Shown piece after piece: positions 25,817 to 34,660 of a stretch of 64,000 bases of DNA. Every line of letters begins with the position of its first letter. Position 1 is the stretch's first letter. Source of the DNA: Streptomyces kanamyceticus (GTDB lineage Bacteria > Actinomycetota > Actinomycetes > Streptomycetales > Streptomycetaceae). The position numbers were made by a program, and so were the translations under genes. The stretch covers positions 1,984,001 through 2,048,000 of the forward strand of contig NZ_CP023699.1 in the NCBI RefSeq assembly GCF_008704495.1, written 5' to 3'. The notes under the pieces were generated by a model. That model was not told the origin of the DNA, searched no databases, and saw nothing but the letters and a program-made list of their open reading frames with translations.

Positions 25817-26469
25817 TGCCATCGGTAGCCCACGCCGCGGACGGTCACCAGACGCTCGGCCACGCCCAGCGGCCCCAGCTTGCTCCGCAGTCGGCGCACG
25901 AAGGAGTCGAGGGTGTTCTCGCTGACCTGCGCTCCGTGCGGCCAGCCGGCGGCGATGAGGGCGTGGCGGCGTACCGCGTCGCCCTGCGAGGCGATCAGGC
26001 GGCCCAGCAGCCGGAACTCGGTCGGCGTCAGGCTCTCGCTCACCGAGCCGTAGGACACCACGTGCTTCGCCGGATCGAGGACGACCTCGCGGCGCGTCGC
26101 GGGCGCCACGGTGGCCCGGCGCAGGAGGGCCCGGACCCGGACCAGCAGTTCCGGGACGTCGAAGGGTTTGGTCATGTAGTCGTCGGTGCCGGCCTCGAAG
26201 CCGCCCACCTTGTGATGCAGGCCGTCCAACGCGGTGAGCATCAGCACCGGCACGTCGACACCGCGCGCCCGAAGGGCCAGGCAGACGTCGCGGCCGTCGG
26301 CGTCCGGGAGCCCGAGATCCAGGACGACCAGCTGGGGCGCCGGTGCGAGCTGCCGCAGCAGGCTGTCGGCCGTGGCGGCGACCGAGACGGTGTGGCCGTC
26401 GTACTCCAGGGCGCGCTTGAGGACGCCGCGGACCGCCGCGTCGTCTTCGCACACCATGATGAAAGCCAC
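25813..26469 (-). CDS. Response regulator, OmpR type
   Basis: 218 residues. Receiver with CEDDAAVRGVLKRAL, Asp in LVVLDLGLPDADG (about residue 50), LTALDGLHH, TKPFDVPELLVRVRALL; C-terminal winged helix LTPTEFRLLGRLIAS ... SENTLDSFVRRLRSKLGP ... VRGVGYRWQ. GTG at 26469. First gene of its operon. Confidence 0.92.
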   Translation of the reverse strand: MAFIMVCEDDAAVRGVLKRALEYDGHTVSVAATADSLLRQLAPAPQLVVLDLGLPDADGRDVCLALRARGVDVPVLMLTALDGLHHKVGGFEAGTDDYMTKPFDVPELLVRVRALLRRATVAPATRREVVLDPAKHVVSYGSVSESLTPTEFRLLGRLIASQGDAVRRHALIAAGWPHGAQVSENTLDSFVRRLRSKLGPLGVAERLVTVRGVGYRWQ

Positions 26470-26691
26470 GTGCTGACCCTAGATACTCCGGTCCCGGTTC
26501 TCCATCTGCTCTGATCAGCCGCTTGACGGCCGTGAAAGGCACTGGCCCCGCACTCCCCTGCCCTGCTGCCGAACCGCGACGGTCCGGCGCGACCGGCCGA
26601 GCCGACCAGTTCGATCACCTCGGTGGCGGCGGGCGAGGAGCCGAAGTTCGTCCACCGGGACCCCGGACAGCGGGTGCCCGGCACCAGGTCG

Positions 26692-28002
26692 TCAGCCGCC
26701 GTCCTGCGGCTCGCCGCCGCGCACCGGCACCAGCACGGTGAACGTACTCGGCCGGCGGCCCGTCAGGGAAAGCCTGCCGCCCAGAGAGAGGGCCAGGTCG
26801 CGGGCGAGGGCCAGGCCGATGCCCGCTCCCTGGCCGCCGTCGCTGTGCCCACGGTCGAAGAGATGCGCCGGGTCTTGCTCGATCCCGCCTTCGTCCGTCA
26901 CGTCGAAGGCCAGCGCGTCCTCGAGGTCGCGCACCGTCAGGCGCACGGTGCCCCGCCCGTGCACGCGCGCGTTGTCCAGCAGGACGCCGAGGATCTCCGC
27001 GAGAGGGGCGCCCGGGACCCGGGCGTCGTCGGCGACGCCTTCGGTCGTGCACTCCAGCCGTCTGCCGTCGCGGGCGAGCAGGCCGTGCCAGCGTCCCTCG
27101 AGGTCACGTACGAGACGGGACACCGCCATGTCCGGGGCGACGGCGTGGGGAAGGCCGCGGGAGCGGGACAGGCGCAGCACCTCCTCCACCGTGTCGTGCA
27201 GGCGGCGCGTGGTGGCCAGCGCCTCCTCGACGACGGGGCGCAGCCGGGCGTCGCCTTGGGTGAGGCCCGCTTCCAGGGTGAGCTGCAGTCCGGTGAGCGG
27301 GGTGCGCAGTTGGTGGGAGGCGTTGGTGGTGAAGTCCCGCTCGTGGCGCAGGAGTTCGGTGAGGCTGTGCAGCATCTCGTTGTGTGTGTGGGCCACTTGG
27401 TCGATCTCGCTGATGCTGCTGGGGGCGGCCCGCGCGCTCAGGTCGCCGTCCGTAACGGCCCGGCAGTGGCGGGAGAGGTCCTCCAGTGGGGTGGCGAGGG
27501 CTCGCGCCTGGCGGCGGGCGAGCAGGACGGCCGCGCTCAGGGCGAGGGCGCAGGCTCCCGCGAGCGCGGCCCATGCGGCCAGGACCCGGTCGCGTACGGC
27601 GTCGGCGGGTGAGGAGGCGCGGACGACGCCGATGACCTGTTCGGCGTGCGGCACCGGCACCGTGACCGTCAGGTCGCCGGCCGAGTCGGCGCGCACCACC
27701 GTCGCGCCGAGGGCGCGGCGCACGGGGGCGTCGCCGGTCGCCGGGCCGTCGCCCGCCCGCAGCCGCAGGTGGGTGTCGTACAGGCCCAGGTGTCCACCGT
27801 CCGGTGGCGCGGGCAGTTCGGCCGGGTCTCCGCTCAGGTAGTCGGTGTTGACCCGCACCGCGGCCGACAGGGCGGCCCGCTCCAAGGCGTCGCGCTGGTC
27901 GGCGTAGAGCGAGGACCGGATGACCAAGGCCAGCGGGACGGCGAGGAGGACCACGGCGACCAGGGCGGCGGTGAGGGCGACACGCACCACACGCTGTCTC
28001 AT
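26692..28002 (-). CDS. Sensor histidine kinase, OmpR/EnvZ type (ABC locus)
   Basis: 436 residues. N-terminal membrane segment (LTAALVAVVLLAVPLALVI), extracytoplasmic domain (about 35-145), second membrane segment (AAWAALAGACALALSAAVLL), HAMP, HisKA NASHQLRTPLTGLQLTLEAG (phospho-His near residue 229), HATPase with LDNARVHG and AGIGLALARDLALSLGG. The D-box is reduced (VTDEGG). It lies alone at the left of the lipoprotein/ABC operon, while a matching response regulator ends that operon at 32944, so the pair is split by about 5 kb. Confidence 0.88.
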   Translation of the reverse strand: MRQRVVRVALTAALVAVVLLAVPLALVIRSSLYADQRDALERAALSAAVRVNTDYLSGDPAELPAPPDGGHLGLYDTHLRLRAGDGPATGDAPVRRALGATVVRADSAGDLTVTVPVPHAEQVIGVVRASSPADAVRDRVLAAWAALAGACALALSAAVLLARRQARALATPLEDLSRHCRAVTDGDLSARAAPSSISEIDQVAHTHNEMLHSLTELLRHERDFTTNASHQLRTPLTGLQLTLEAGLTQGDARLRPVVEEALATTRRLHDTVEEVLRLSRSRGLPHAVAPDMAVSRLVRDLEGRWHGLLARDGRRLECTTEGVADDARVPGAPLAEILGVLLDNARVHGRGTVRLTVRDLEDALAFDVTDEGGIEQDPAHLFDRGHSDGGQGAGIGLALARDLALSLGGRLSLTGRRPSTFTVLVPVRGGEPQDGG

Positions 28003-28063
28003 GCCCTCATCCTGCGGGCTGTGCGGGTGTTCCGGTCCGGTGCCACGCGCTTTTGCCGTCGGC

Positions 28064-28095
28064 TAACCGTCGGCGTGCCGGGCCTTAACCGGTCG
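28064..28095. promoter_or_regulatory. Direct repeat TAACCG spaced 22 bp, candidate OmpR-type box
   Basis: TAACCGTCG (28064-28072) and TAACCGGTCG (28086-28095) are two turns of helix apart in the divergent promoter between the kinase and the lipoprotein gene. OmpR-type regulators bind such tandem repeats; the regulator at 32944 is the likely partner. Confidence 0.45.
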
Positions 28096-28160
28096 CTCTC
28101 TAGCGTCGGTGGCATGACCGAAGCGACATTCGCTCGCACGCTCCCGGGAGGGCAGTGGCC

Positions 28161-28838
28161 ATGGCACTCGCACGCACGTCCGCCGTCGGTCTGTCGCTGG
28201 TCGCGGCGGCGGCCGCCGCCGGGGTCGCCGGATGTTCCGGGTCGTCCGGGACGCACTCGGGCTCGTCCCCGTCCACCCGGTCCGCGTCGTCTTCTCCCGC
28301 CAGTTCGCCCGCAGGAGGCGGGAGTTCGCAGGCCGGCCCGGCGCCCACCGAGTCGAATCCGCCGGGCGACATCCCCGACAACCAGGTGTACGTGGCGTAC
28401 CGGCCCGGCAGCGCTTTTACCGGGTTCAACGGCTTCACGGTCAAGGTGCCCGAGGGGTGGGCGCGTACCGAGAAGGGCGCGACGACGGTGTTCACGGACA
28501 AGCTGAACACGGTCCGGATCACGTCGGGCACCGCTACGGCCCGACCCACGGTCGACGCCGTCACGCATACGGTGGCGCCCCAACTCAAGGACCAAGTGGC
28601 GAAGTTCGCGACCCCGAAGGTGACCGAGGTGAGCCGTCATGCCGGTCGCGTCGTCCGGCTCACCTACCAGGGTGACTCCGCGAAGGACCCGGTCACCGGC
28701 AAGGTGGTGCGGGACGCGTTCGAGCGGTACGCCTTCTTCCGGCAGGGGCACGAGGTCGATGTGACGCTGTCCGGTCCGCTCAACGCCGACAACGTCGATC
28801 CGTGGCGGATCGTCAGCGATTCCTTCGCGTGGCGGTGA
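28161..28838 (+). CDS. Lipoprotein of the ABC locus
   Basis: 225 residues. A signal peptide ends in a lipobox (AGVAGC, Cys near residue 25), followed by a Ser/Gly/Thr-rich tether to about residue 70, then a compact domain (VYVAYRPGSAFTGFNGF, VKVPEGWARTEKGATTVFTD, GRVVRLTYQG) seen in actinobacterial lipoproteins next to FtsX-type transporters. GGAGGG lies 8 nt before ATG 28161. Stop overlaps the ATPase start (GTGA). It probably acts as the extracytoplasmic partner of the permease at 30248. Confidence 0.8.
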   Translation: MALARTSAVGLSLVAAAAAAGVAGCSGSSGTHSGSSPSTRSASSSPASSPAGGGSSQAGPAPTESNPPGDIPDNQVYVAYRPGSAFTGFNGFTVKVPEGWARTEKGATTVFTDKLNTVRITSGTATARPTVDAVTHTVAPQLKDQVAKFATPKVTEVSRHAGRVVRLTYQGDSAKDPVTGKVVRDAFERYAFFRQGHEVDVTLSGPLNADNVDPWRIVSDSFAWR

Positions 28839-29575
28839 GTGCCGTGCCCGACCGACCGTCCTACGAACGCGACGACGCGCTGTCCGCCCGCGAGCTGTAC
28901 CGCTTCTACCGGGCGGGCGAAGAGGAGACCCTGGCGCTGCGCGGGGTGTCGCTGCGCGTGCGGCGCGGTGAGACGGTCGCCGTCGTCGGCCCGTCGGGGG
29001 CGGGCAAGTCCACCCTGCTGGCGTGCCTGGCCGGGCTCGACGAGCCGTCGGGCGGCGAGGTCAAGGTGTCCGGGGTCCGCATCAGTCACCGGTCGGGGCC
29101 CGAGCGGGATCGGCTGCGCGCCCGTCACATCGGCGTCCTGCTGCAGAGCCGCAACCTGCTGCCGCACCTCACCGTGCGGGACAACATCCGCCTGGCCCAG
29201 CGGGCCGTGCGCGGGCGGCCCGCGGCACGTGCGCAGGCGCTGCTCGACCAGGTGGGTCTCGCCGACCGGATCCGGGCTCTGCCGCGCCAGCTGTCCGGCG
29301 GTGAACTGGCCCGGGCCGGCCTGGCCGTCGCCCTCGCCAACTCACCGACTGTGCTCCTTGCCGACGAGCCGACCGGCGAACTCGACGGCGCTGCCGAGCA
29401 GGTGGTGCTGCGGATGATCCGGGAGCGGGCTACGGGCGGCTGTGCCGTGCTGATCGTCACGCACAGCCCGGCGGTGGTCCGCGGCGCCGACCGGGTCATC
29501 GCCCTGGCCGACGGCCGGGTCGGCGAGGCGTCCGCCCGGAGCGGGCCGCGGGAGGCCGACGATGTCCGCCCGTGA
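28835..29575 (+). CDS. ABC ATPase 1 of the FtsX-type locus
   Basis: 246 residues. Walker A GPSGAGKSTLLACLAG, Q-loop LLQSRNLLPHL, signature LSGGELARAGLAVAL, Walker B VLLADEPTGELDG, H-loop VTHS. GTG at 28835 overlaps the lipoprotein stop. MacB/LolD-type subunit. A second ATPase follows at once, which is uncommon for a single-permease system; the two may form a heterodimer. Confidence 0.9.
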   Translation: MSAVPDRPSYERDDALSARELYRFYRAGEEETLALRGVSLRVRRGETVAVVGPSGAGKSTLLACLAGLDEPSGGEVKVSGVRISHRSGPERDRLRARHIGVLLQSRNLLPHLTVRDNIRLAQRAVRGRPAARAQALLDQVGLADRIRALPRQLSGGELARAGLAVALANSPTVLLADEPTGELDGAAEQVVLRMIRERATGGCAVLIVTHSPAVVRGADRVIALADGRVGEASARSGPREADDVRP

Positions 29576-30251
29576 CGCCCTCGTCGTCTGCGCGGACGCG
29601 GCGCTGACCTTCGGCCGCGGCCCCACGGCCGTGGTGGCCGTGCACGGCGCCGACCTGAGCATCATGCCCGGCGACCGGCTGGCCGTCGTGGGCCCGTCGG
29701 GGTCGGGAAAGTCGTCGCTGCTGCATCTGCTGGCCGGGCTCGAACACCCCACCAGCGGCACCGTCACCCGGCCCGGCCTCGCCGGGAGGACCGACATCGG
29801 CCTGGTGTTCCAGGCCGACAGCCTCATCCCCGCCCTCGACGTCGCGGAGAACACCGCGCTGCCCCTCGCCCTCGCCGGCCGCCCACCTGCGCAGACCCGC
29901 CGGACGGTCTCCGACGCCCTCGCCCTGGTCGGCGCGGCCGACCTGGCCGACCGGCTGCCCGAGGAGATATCCGGCGGCCAGGCCCAACGCGTCGCCGTGG
30001 CCCGCGTACTGGCCCAGGAGCCGCGCCTGATCTTGGCCGACGAGCCCACCGGCCGCCTCGACCACGCCACCGGCGCCCGGGTTCTGGACGCACTGCTTGC
30101 GGTGGCGGACCACACGGGCGCGGCCCTCGTCGTCACCACCCACGACCCGGCCGTCGCGGCCCGATTGCCCGTGCGTCGGGTCATGCGCGACGGGCGGCTG
30201 CTCGCGCGGGAGAACACGGCCGACATCGCGGACACGGAGGACTGCTCATGA
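29562..30251 (+). CDS. ABC ATPase 2 of the FtsX-type locus
   Basis: 229 residues. Walker A GPSGSGKSSLLHLLAG, Q-loop FQADSLIPALD, signature ISGGQAQRVAVARVL, Walker B LILADEPTGRLDH, H-loop TTHD. Starts 14 bp inside ATPase 1 and overlaps the permease start, so all are translated as a unit. Both ATPases keep every catalytic motif. Confidence 0.9.
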   Translation: MSARDALVVCADAALTFGRGPTAVVAVHGADLSIMPGDRLAVVGPSGSGKSSLLHLLAGLEHPTSGTVTRPGLAGRTDIGLVFQADSLIPALDVAENTALPLALAGRPPAQTRRTVSDALALVGAADLADRLPEEISGGQAQRVAVARVLAQEPRLILADEPTGRLDHATGARVLDALLAVADHTGAALVVTTHDPAVAARLPVRRVMRDGRLLARENTADIADTEDCS

Positions 30252-32896
30252 TCACTTCGTGGGCGGGCGGCCTGCTCCGCCACCGCGCCGGACGGCTGCT
30301 GGCCGCCGTCGCCGGCATCGCGCTGGCGGTCGCTCTGATCGCCTCCCTCGGCTCCTTCCTGACCGCCTCGAAGGCGACCATGACCCAGCGCGCCGTCCGC
30401 GCGGTCGCCGTGGACTGGCAGGTCGAGGTGCAGCCCGGCGCCGATCCCGCCGCCGTGCTCCGGCAGGTCCGCAAGGCGCCCGGCACGCGCGCCGCCCTCC
30501 CGGTCGGGTACGCCCGCACCGCCGGCTTCACCGCCCAGGTCCAGGGCAGCACGCAGACCACAGGACCCGGCATGGCCCTCGGCCTCCCGTCCGGCTACCC
30601 AAGGCTGTTCCCGGACGCGATCCGCCTCCTGTCCGGCTCCCCCACCGGCGTCCTGCTCGCCCAGCAGACCGCCGCCAACCTGCACGCCGCCCCCGGCGAC
30701 AGCGTCGGCATCCGGCTGCCGGGCATCGGAGCGCGGCAGGTCCGGGTGGACGGTGTGGTGGACCTGCCGCAGGCCGACTCCCTGTTCCAGAAGGTCGGCG
30801 CCCCCTCCCAGTCCCAGCCGACCGCGCCCCCCGACAACGTCATCCTGCTGCCCTCCGAACGGTTCACTTCCCTGACCCGGGGCGCGCGTGACCTGAGCAC
30901 TCAGGTCCATGCCGCCCGTGACGCCCAGCTGCCCGCCGACCCGGCCGCCGCCTTCACCGCGGTCACCGGTGCCGCCCATCATCTGGAGGCCCAGGCAGCG
31001 GGCGCGGCACTGGTCGGCGACAACCTCGGTGCCGCCCTCGACTCCGCCCGCCAGGACGCCCTCTACGCCCAGATCCTGTTCCTCTTCCTCGGCGTGCCCG
31101 GCGCGATCCTGGCCGCCGCGCTGACCGGCGCGGTGGCATCGGCCGGAGGCGCCAGGCGCCGTCAGGAGCAGGGCCTGCTGCGGCTGCGTGGACTGCGGCC
31201 CCGTCAGATCACCGCGCTCGCCTCTCTGGAGGCCGCCCTGGTGGGCGCCGCGGGCGGGCTCGTCGGCCTGGGCGTCGCGGCGCTGACCGGACATCTGGCC
31301 TTCGGCGCCTGGTCCTTCGGTGCGGGCGCGGGCACCTGGGTGGTGTGGTGCGGACTCGCCTTCGTCCTCGGCATCGTCGTGGCCGCCGGCGCGGTCCTCG
31401 CTCCGGCCGTGCGCGACCTGCGGTCGGCCAGCGTCGCCGACACCCGCAAGGAGAGCGGCGGGCGCTCCGCGCGCTCGCCCTGGTGGCTGCGCTACGGCCT
31501 GGACTTCGTCCTGCTCGTGGGCTCCTGGCTGGTCTTCCGCGCCTCCTCGGGCAACCAGTACGCCCTCGTCCTCGCCCCGGAAGGCGTGCCCGCTCTGTCC
31601 GTCTCGTACTGGGCCTTCCTGGGCCCGGCGCTGCTGTGGATCGGCGCCGCGCTGCTGGTCTGGCGCCTGACGCTGCTCGCCCTCACCTACGGCCGCCCGG
31701 TGATCACCCGCCTGGCCCGCCCGCTGACCGCCACCCTCGCCGACACCACGGCAGCCGTCCTGGCCCGGCGCCGCCGCCCGCTGGCCCGCTCGGCGGTGCT
31801 GCTCGCCCTCGCGGTGTCCTTCGCGATCTCCACAGCCGTCTTCAACGCCACCTACCACCAGCAGGCCGAGGCCGACGCCCGGCTGACCAACGGCGCCGAC
31901 GTCACGGTCACCGAGCCGCCCGCCGCCCACGTCCCGCCCGGCGCGGCCGACACCCTGAAGGTCTCCGGCGTACGCCACGTCGAGCCGCTCCAGCACCGCT
32001 TCGCCTACGTCGGCCCCGACCTCCAGGACCTCTACGGCGTCCGCCCCGACACCATCGCCCACGCCACCTCCCTCCAAGACGCCTACTTCTCCGGCGGCAC
32101 CGCCCACCAGCTCATGCGCCGCCTCGCCCAGCGCCCGGACAACATCCTGGTCAGCGTGGAGACCGTGCACGACTTCCAGCTCTCGGTCGGCGACACCGTC
32201 AACCTGCGCATCCAGGACGCCCGCACCAAGTCCCTGCGCACCGTGCCCTTCCACTACGCGGGCATCGCCAAGGAGTTCCCCACCGCGCCCAAGGACAGCT
32301 TCTTCGTCGCCAACGCCGCGTACATCACCAAGGCGACCGGCAGCGACGCCATCGGCGCGTTCCTGCTCGATACCGGCGGCACCCACCAGAAGCAGGTCGC
32401 CGCGCACCTGCGCACACAGTTGGGCACCCGCGCCACGGTCACCGACCTCACCCAGACCCGCGGCACCGTCGGCACCAGCCTCACCTCCGTCGACCTGGCC
32501 GGCCTGACCCGTATCGAACTCGCCTTCGCCGTGCTGCTCGCCGCCGGAGCGGGCGGACTCGTCCTCGCCCTCGGGCTCGCCGAACGCCGCCGTACCTTCG
32601 CCATCGCCACCGTGCTCGGCGCCCGCCGCGGCCAGCTGCGCGGCATGGTCCTCACCGAGGCGCTGCTGCTGATCGCCGGTGGGCTCGCGGGTGGTGCGCT
32701 GATCGGCTGGGCCCTGTCGGAGATGCTGGTCAAGGTCCTTACCGGCGTCTTCGACCCGCCGCCCGCCTCGCTCTCGGTCCCGGCCGCCTACCTGACCCTC
32801 ACCGCGAGCACCGCCGTCGCCGCCGTGCTGGCCGCCGCCCTCAACGGGATCCGTCGCGCGCGGCGCCCGGCCGTCGAGGAGTTGCGCGACCTGTGA
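30248..32896 (+). CDS. FtsX-type ABC permease, two-domain
   Basis: 882 residues. N-terminal membrane segment (RLLAAVAGIALAVALIASLG), a large extracytoplasmic domain (about 45-270), a first FtsX helix bundle (about 275-400, with RRQEQGLLRLRGLRPRQI), a middle membrane region (about 415-520), a second extracytoplasmic domain (about 535-745) and a second FtsX bundle at the end (RRTFAIATVLGARRGQLRGM; the last helix ends in RRARRPAVEELRDL). This is the architecture of lipoprotein-release or peptide-resistance permeases. ATG overlaps ATPase 2 by 4 bp. Confidence 0.9.
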   Translation: MITSWAGGLLRHRAGRLLAAVAGIALAVALIASLGSFLTASKATMTQRAVRAVAVDWQVEVQPGADPAAVLRQVRKAPGTRAALPVGYARTAGFTAQVQGSTQTTGPGMALGLPSGYPRLFPDAIRLLSGSPTGVLLAQQTAANLHAAPGDSVGIRLPGIGARQVRVDGVVDLPQADSLFQKVGAPSQSQPTAPPDNVILLPSERFTSLTRGARDLSTQVHAARDAQLPADPAAAFTAVTGAAHHLEAQAAGAALVGDNLGAALDSARQDALYAQILFLFLGVPGAILAAALTGAVASAGGARRRQEQGLLRLRGLRPRQITALASLEAALVGAAGGLVGLGVAALTGHLAFGAWSFGAGAGTWVVWCGLAFVLGIVVAAGAVLAPAVRDLRSASVADTRKESGGRSARSPWWLRYGLDFVLLVGSWLVFRASSGNQYALVLAPEGVPALSVSYWAFLGPALLWIGAALLVWRLTLLALTYGRPVITRLARPLTATLADTTAAVLARRRRPLARSAVLLALAVSFAISTAVFNATYHQQAEADARLTNGADVTVTEPPAAHVPPGAADTLKVSGVRHVEPLQHRFAYVGPDLQDLYGVRPDTIAHATSLQDAYFSGGTAHQLMRRLAQRPDNILVSVETVHDFQLSVGDTVNLRIQDARTKSLRTVPFHYAGIAKEFPTAPKDSFFVANAAYITKATGSDAIGAFLLDTGGTHQKQVAAHLRTQLGTRATVTDLTQTRGTVGTSLTSVDLAGLTRIELAFAVLLAAGAGGLVLALGLAERRRTFAIATVLGARRGQLRGMVLTEALLLIAGGLAGGALIGWALSEMLVKVLTGVFDPPPASLSVPAAYLTLTASTAVAAVLAAALNGIRRARRPAVEELRDL

Positions 32897-32943
32897 CCGC
32901 GCCGTACCCGCGCATCTGGCCGTCCGCTCCTACGCTGTCGGCC

Positions 32944-33663
32944 ATGCCCACGCCCGCCGTCCCGGACCCCAGCCGCCCCCGCGTCCTGATCGTCGAGGAC
33001 GACGACACCATCGGCCGCCACCTGGTGAGCGGCCTGCGCGGCAGCGACTACCGGTCCAGCTGGAGCCGGACCGGCTCGGCCGCCCTGGCAGAGGCCACGC
33101 AATCCGCCTACGACGTCCTCCTCCTCGACCTGGGCCTGCCCGACATGGACGGCCTCGACGTCGCCCGCGTCCTGCGCGCCCGCCGGCCCGACCTGCTGAT
33201 CATCATCCTCACCGCCCGCACCGACGACATCGACGTGATCGCCGGCCTGGACGCGGGAGCCGACGACTACCTCGTCAAGCCGTTCAGCCTGTCCGTGCTG
33301 CTCGCCCGGCTCCGCGCCCACCTACGCCGCCGCACCGTCCCGGCACCGCCGCAGGAACCGGTGCGCCTGGCCGATCTCGTCCTCGACGTCTCCGCCCGCC
33401 GCTGCACGCTCGACGGCGACGAGGTCGCCCTGCGCGCCAAGGAGTTCGACCTGCTGGCCGTCCTCGCCCAGCACGTGGGGGACGCCGTCTCCCGAGAGAC
33501 GTTGATGGCCGAGGTGTGGGACGAGAACTGGTTCGGCTCCACCAAGACCCTGGACGTCACCATGGCCGGTCTGCGCCGCCGCCTCACACAGGCCGCCGGC
33601 GCCCGCGCCCGGCTGCCCCGCATCACCACGCTGCGCGGACACGGCTACCGTCTGGAACCCTGA
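32944..33663 (+). CDS. Response regulator, OmpR type (ABC locus)
   Basis: 239 residues. Receiver with VEDDDTIGRHLVSGL, Asp in VLLLDLGLPDMDG (about residue 62), LTARTDDID, KPFSLSVLLARLRAHL; C-terminal winged helix LRAKEFDLLAVLAQHVG ... TLDVTMAGLRRRLTQ ... TLRGHGYRLEP. ATG 32944 chosen as the first Met before the receiver; it follows the permease by 47 bp. Partner kinase is probably that at 26692. Confidence 0.92.
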   Translation: MPTPAVPDPSRPRVLIVEDDDTIGRHLVSGLRGSDYRSSWSRTGSAALAEATQSAYDVLLLDLGLPDMDGLDVARVLRARRPDLLIIILTARTDDIDVIAGLDAGADDYLVKPFSLSVLLARLRAHLRRRTVPAPPQEPVRLADLVLDVSARRCTLDGDEVALRAKEFDLLAVLAQHVGDAVSRETLMAEVWDENWFGSTKTLDVTMAGLRRRLTQAAGARARLPRITTLRGHGYRLEP

Positions 33664-33673
33664 GCCGCCCTGG

Positions 33674-34660
33674 TCACAGCACGCTGCGCCGGACCATCCA
33701 CCCCCAGACCACCAGCCCCGGAAACAGCGGCAGCCAGGCCGTCAGGAAGCGGTAGCCGAAAACCGCCGACAGGGCCACGGTGCCAGAGGTCCCTGCCGCG
33801 GTGAGCGTCAGCACGAGCGCCGCGTCCAGCGAACCCAGGCCACCCGGCGTCGGCAGCAGCACGGCGGCCCCGCTGGCCAGGAGATAGGCCAGCATGACGT
33901 GCTCGGCGGGCACGGAGACGTCCAGCGCCCGCACCACAGCGACCAGCACGGCGGCATGCAGCAGGGCGAAGCCGAGGGAGCCTCCCCACAGGGCGCAGAC
34001 CCGGGACCGCTTGCCGTGCACAGCCCGTACGTCGGCAAGCGCCTGCCGCGCCGCCTCCCGCACGCGGCGACGCACGGGCCCGTACAGGATCAGGGCCGAG
34101 ACGGCGAGGACGACGCAGCCGACAGCCCCTTGCGCGAGAGTGGGGCGGGAGATGGCCGGGGAGAGCGATGGAACGCGGGGCGAGGTCAGCAGGAGCAGGA
34201 TCGCCAGCGCGAGGCGGACCAGGCCGCCGACAGCGGCCTTGACCGCGAGTGCGGTGGCCGAGCGGGTGGTGGAGAGCCCGCAGCGGGTGAGGAAGCGCAG
34301 GTTGACCAGGCTCGCGCCGACCCCTGCGGGCAGTACGTGGTTGGCCGCGCACGCCGCGAACTGCGCGGCCACCAGACGCCGAGCGGGCAGGCGTTCGACC
34401 ACCGCGCCCTGCTGAGTGATCGCCGCGCACACCCAGGTCGCCAGCGTCGCCGCCGCGGCCGCAAGGAGCCAGTCCCGGTCGGCACCGGCGAGCTGGTCGG
34501 CACCGGCGTCCATCGTGCGCCGGTGCGCGGCCAGGCCCCAGGCGACCGCGGCCAACACAGCCACGGTGACGGCGAGTTGCCAAGGCCGGCCGAGCCCACG
34601 GCAAGCGGGCCCGGCCGCACGCGCCGTCCTCTCGCCGCTCACCGGAGCCGCGCCGGTCAT
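33674..34660 (-). CDS. YbhN/LPG-synthase-like transmembrane protein
   Basis: 328 residues with seven to eight membrane segments, of the UPF0104/YbhN group related to the flippase part of lysyl-phosphatidylglycerol synthase. Typical are FAACAANHVLPAGVGASLVNLRF and LLPTPGGLGSLDAALVLTL. The synthetase domain that adds lysine is absent, so a lipid-flipping or transport role is likelier. ATG overlaps the peptidase stop upstream by 4 bp; third gene of the BlaI-M56 operon. Confidence 0.85.
   Translation of the reverse strand: MTGAAPVSGERTARAAGPACRGLGRPWQLAVTVAVLAAVAWGLAAHRRTMDAGADQLAGADRDWLLAAAAATLATWVCAAITQQGAVVERLPARRLVAAQFAACAANHVLPAGVGASLVNLRFLTRCGLSTTRSATALAVKAAVGGLVRLALAILLLLTSPRVPSLSPAISRPTLAQGAVGCVVLAVSALILYGPVRRRVREAARQALADVRAVHGKRSRVCALWGGSLGFALLHAAVLVAVVRALDVSVPAEHVMLAYLLASGAAVLLPTPGGLGSLDAALVLTLTAAGTSGTVALSAVFGYRFLTAWLPLFPGLVVWGWMVRRSVL

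Noticed and set aside
26470..26691. Minus-strand frame PGTRCPGSRWTNFGSSPAAT between kinase and regulator genes
   Set aside because: Could be a gene remnant, but I could not link it to any family; left as a gene-free gap.
29342..32407. Open frame of over 1000 codons on the minus strand
   Set aside because: It is the antisense of the ABC ATPases and permease; composition is Gly/Arg/Gln-rich and no domain is visible. A usual high-GC shadow.
31345..32943. Long plus-strand frame leading into the response regulator
   Set aside because: Its first 530 codons are an out-of-frame reading of the FtsX permease; only the part from 32944 is a real gene.
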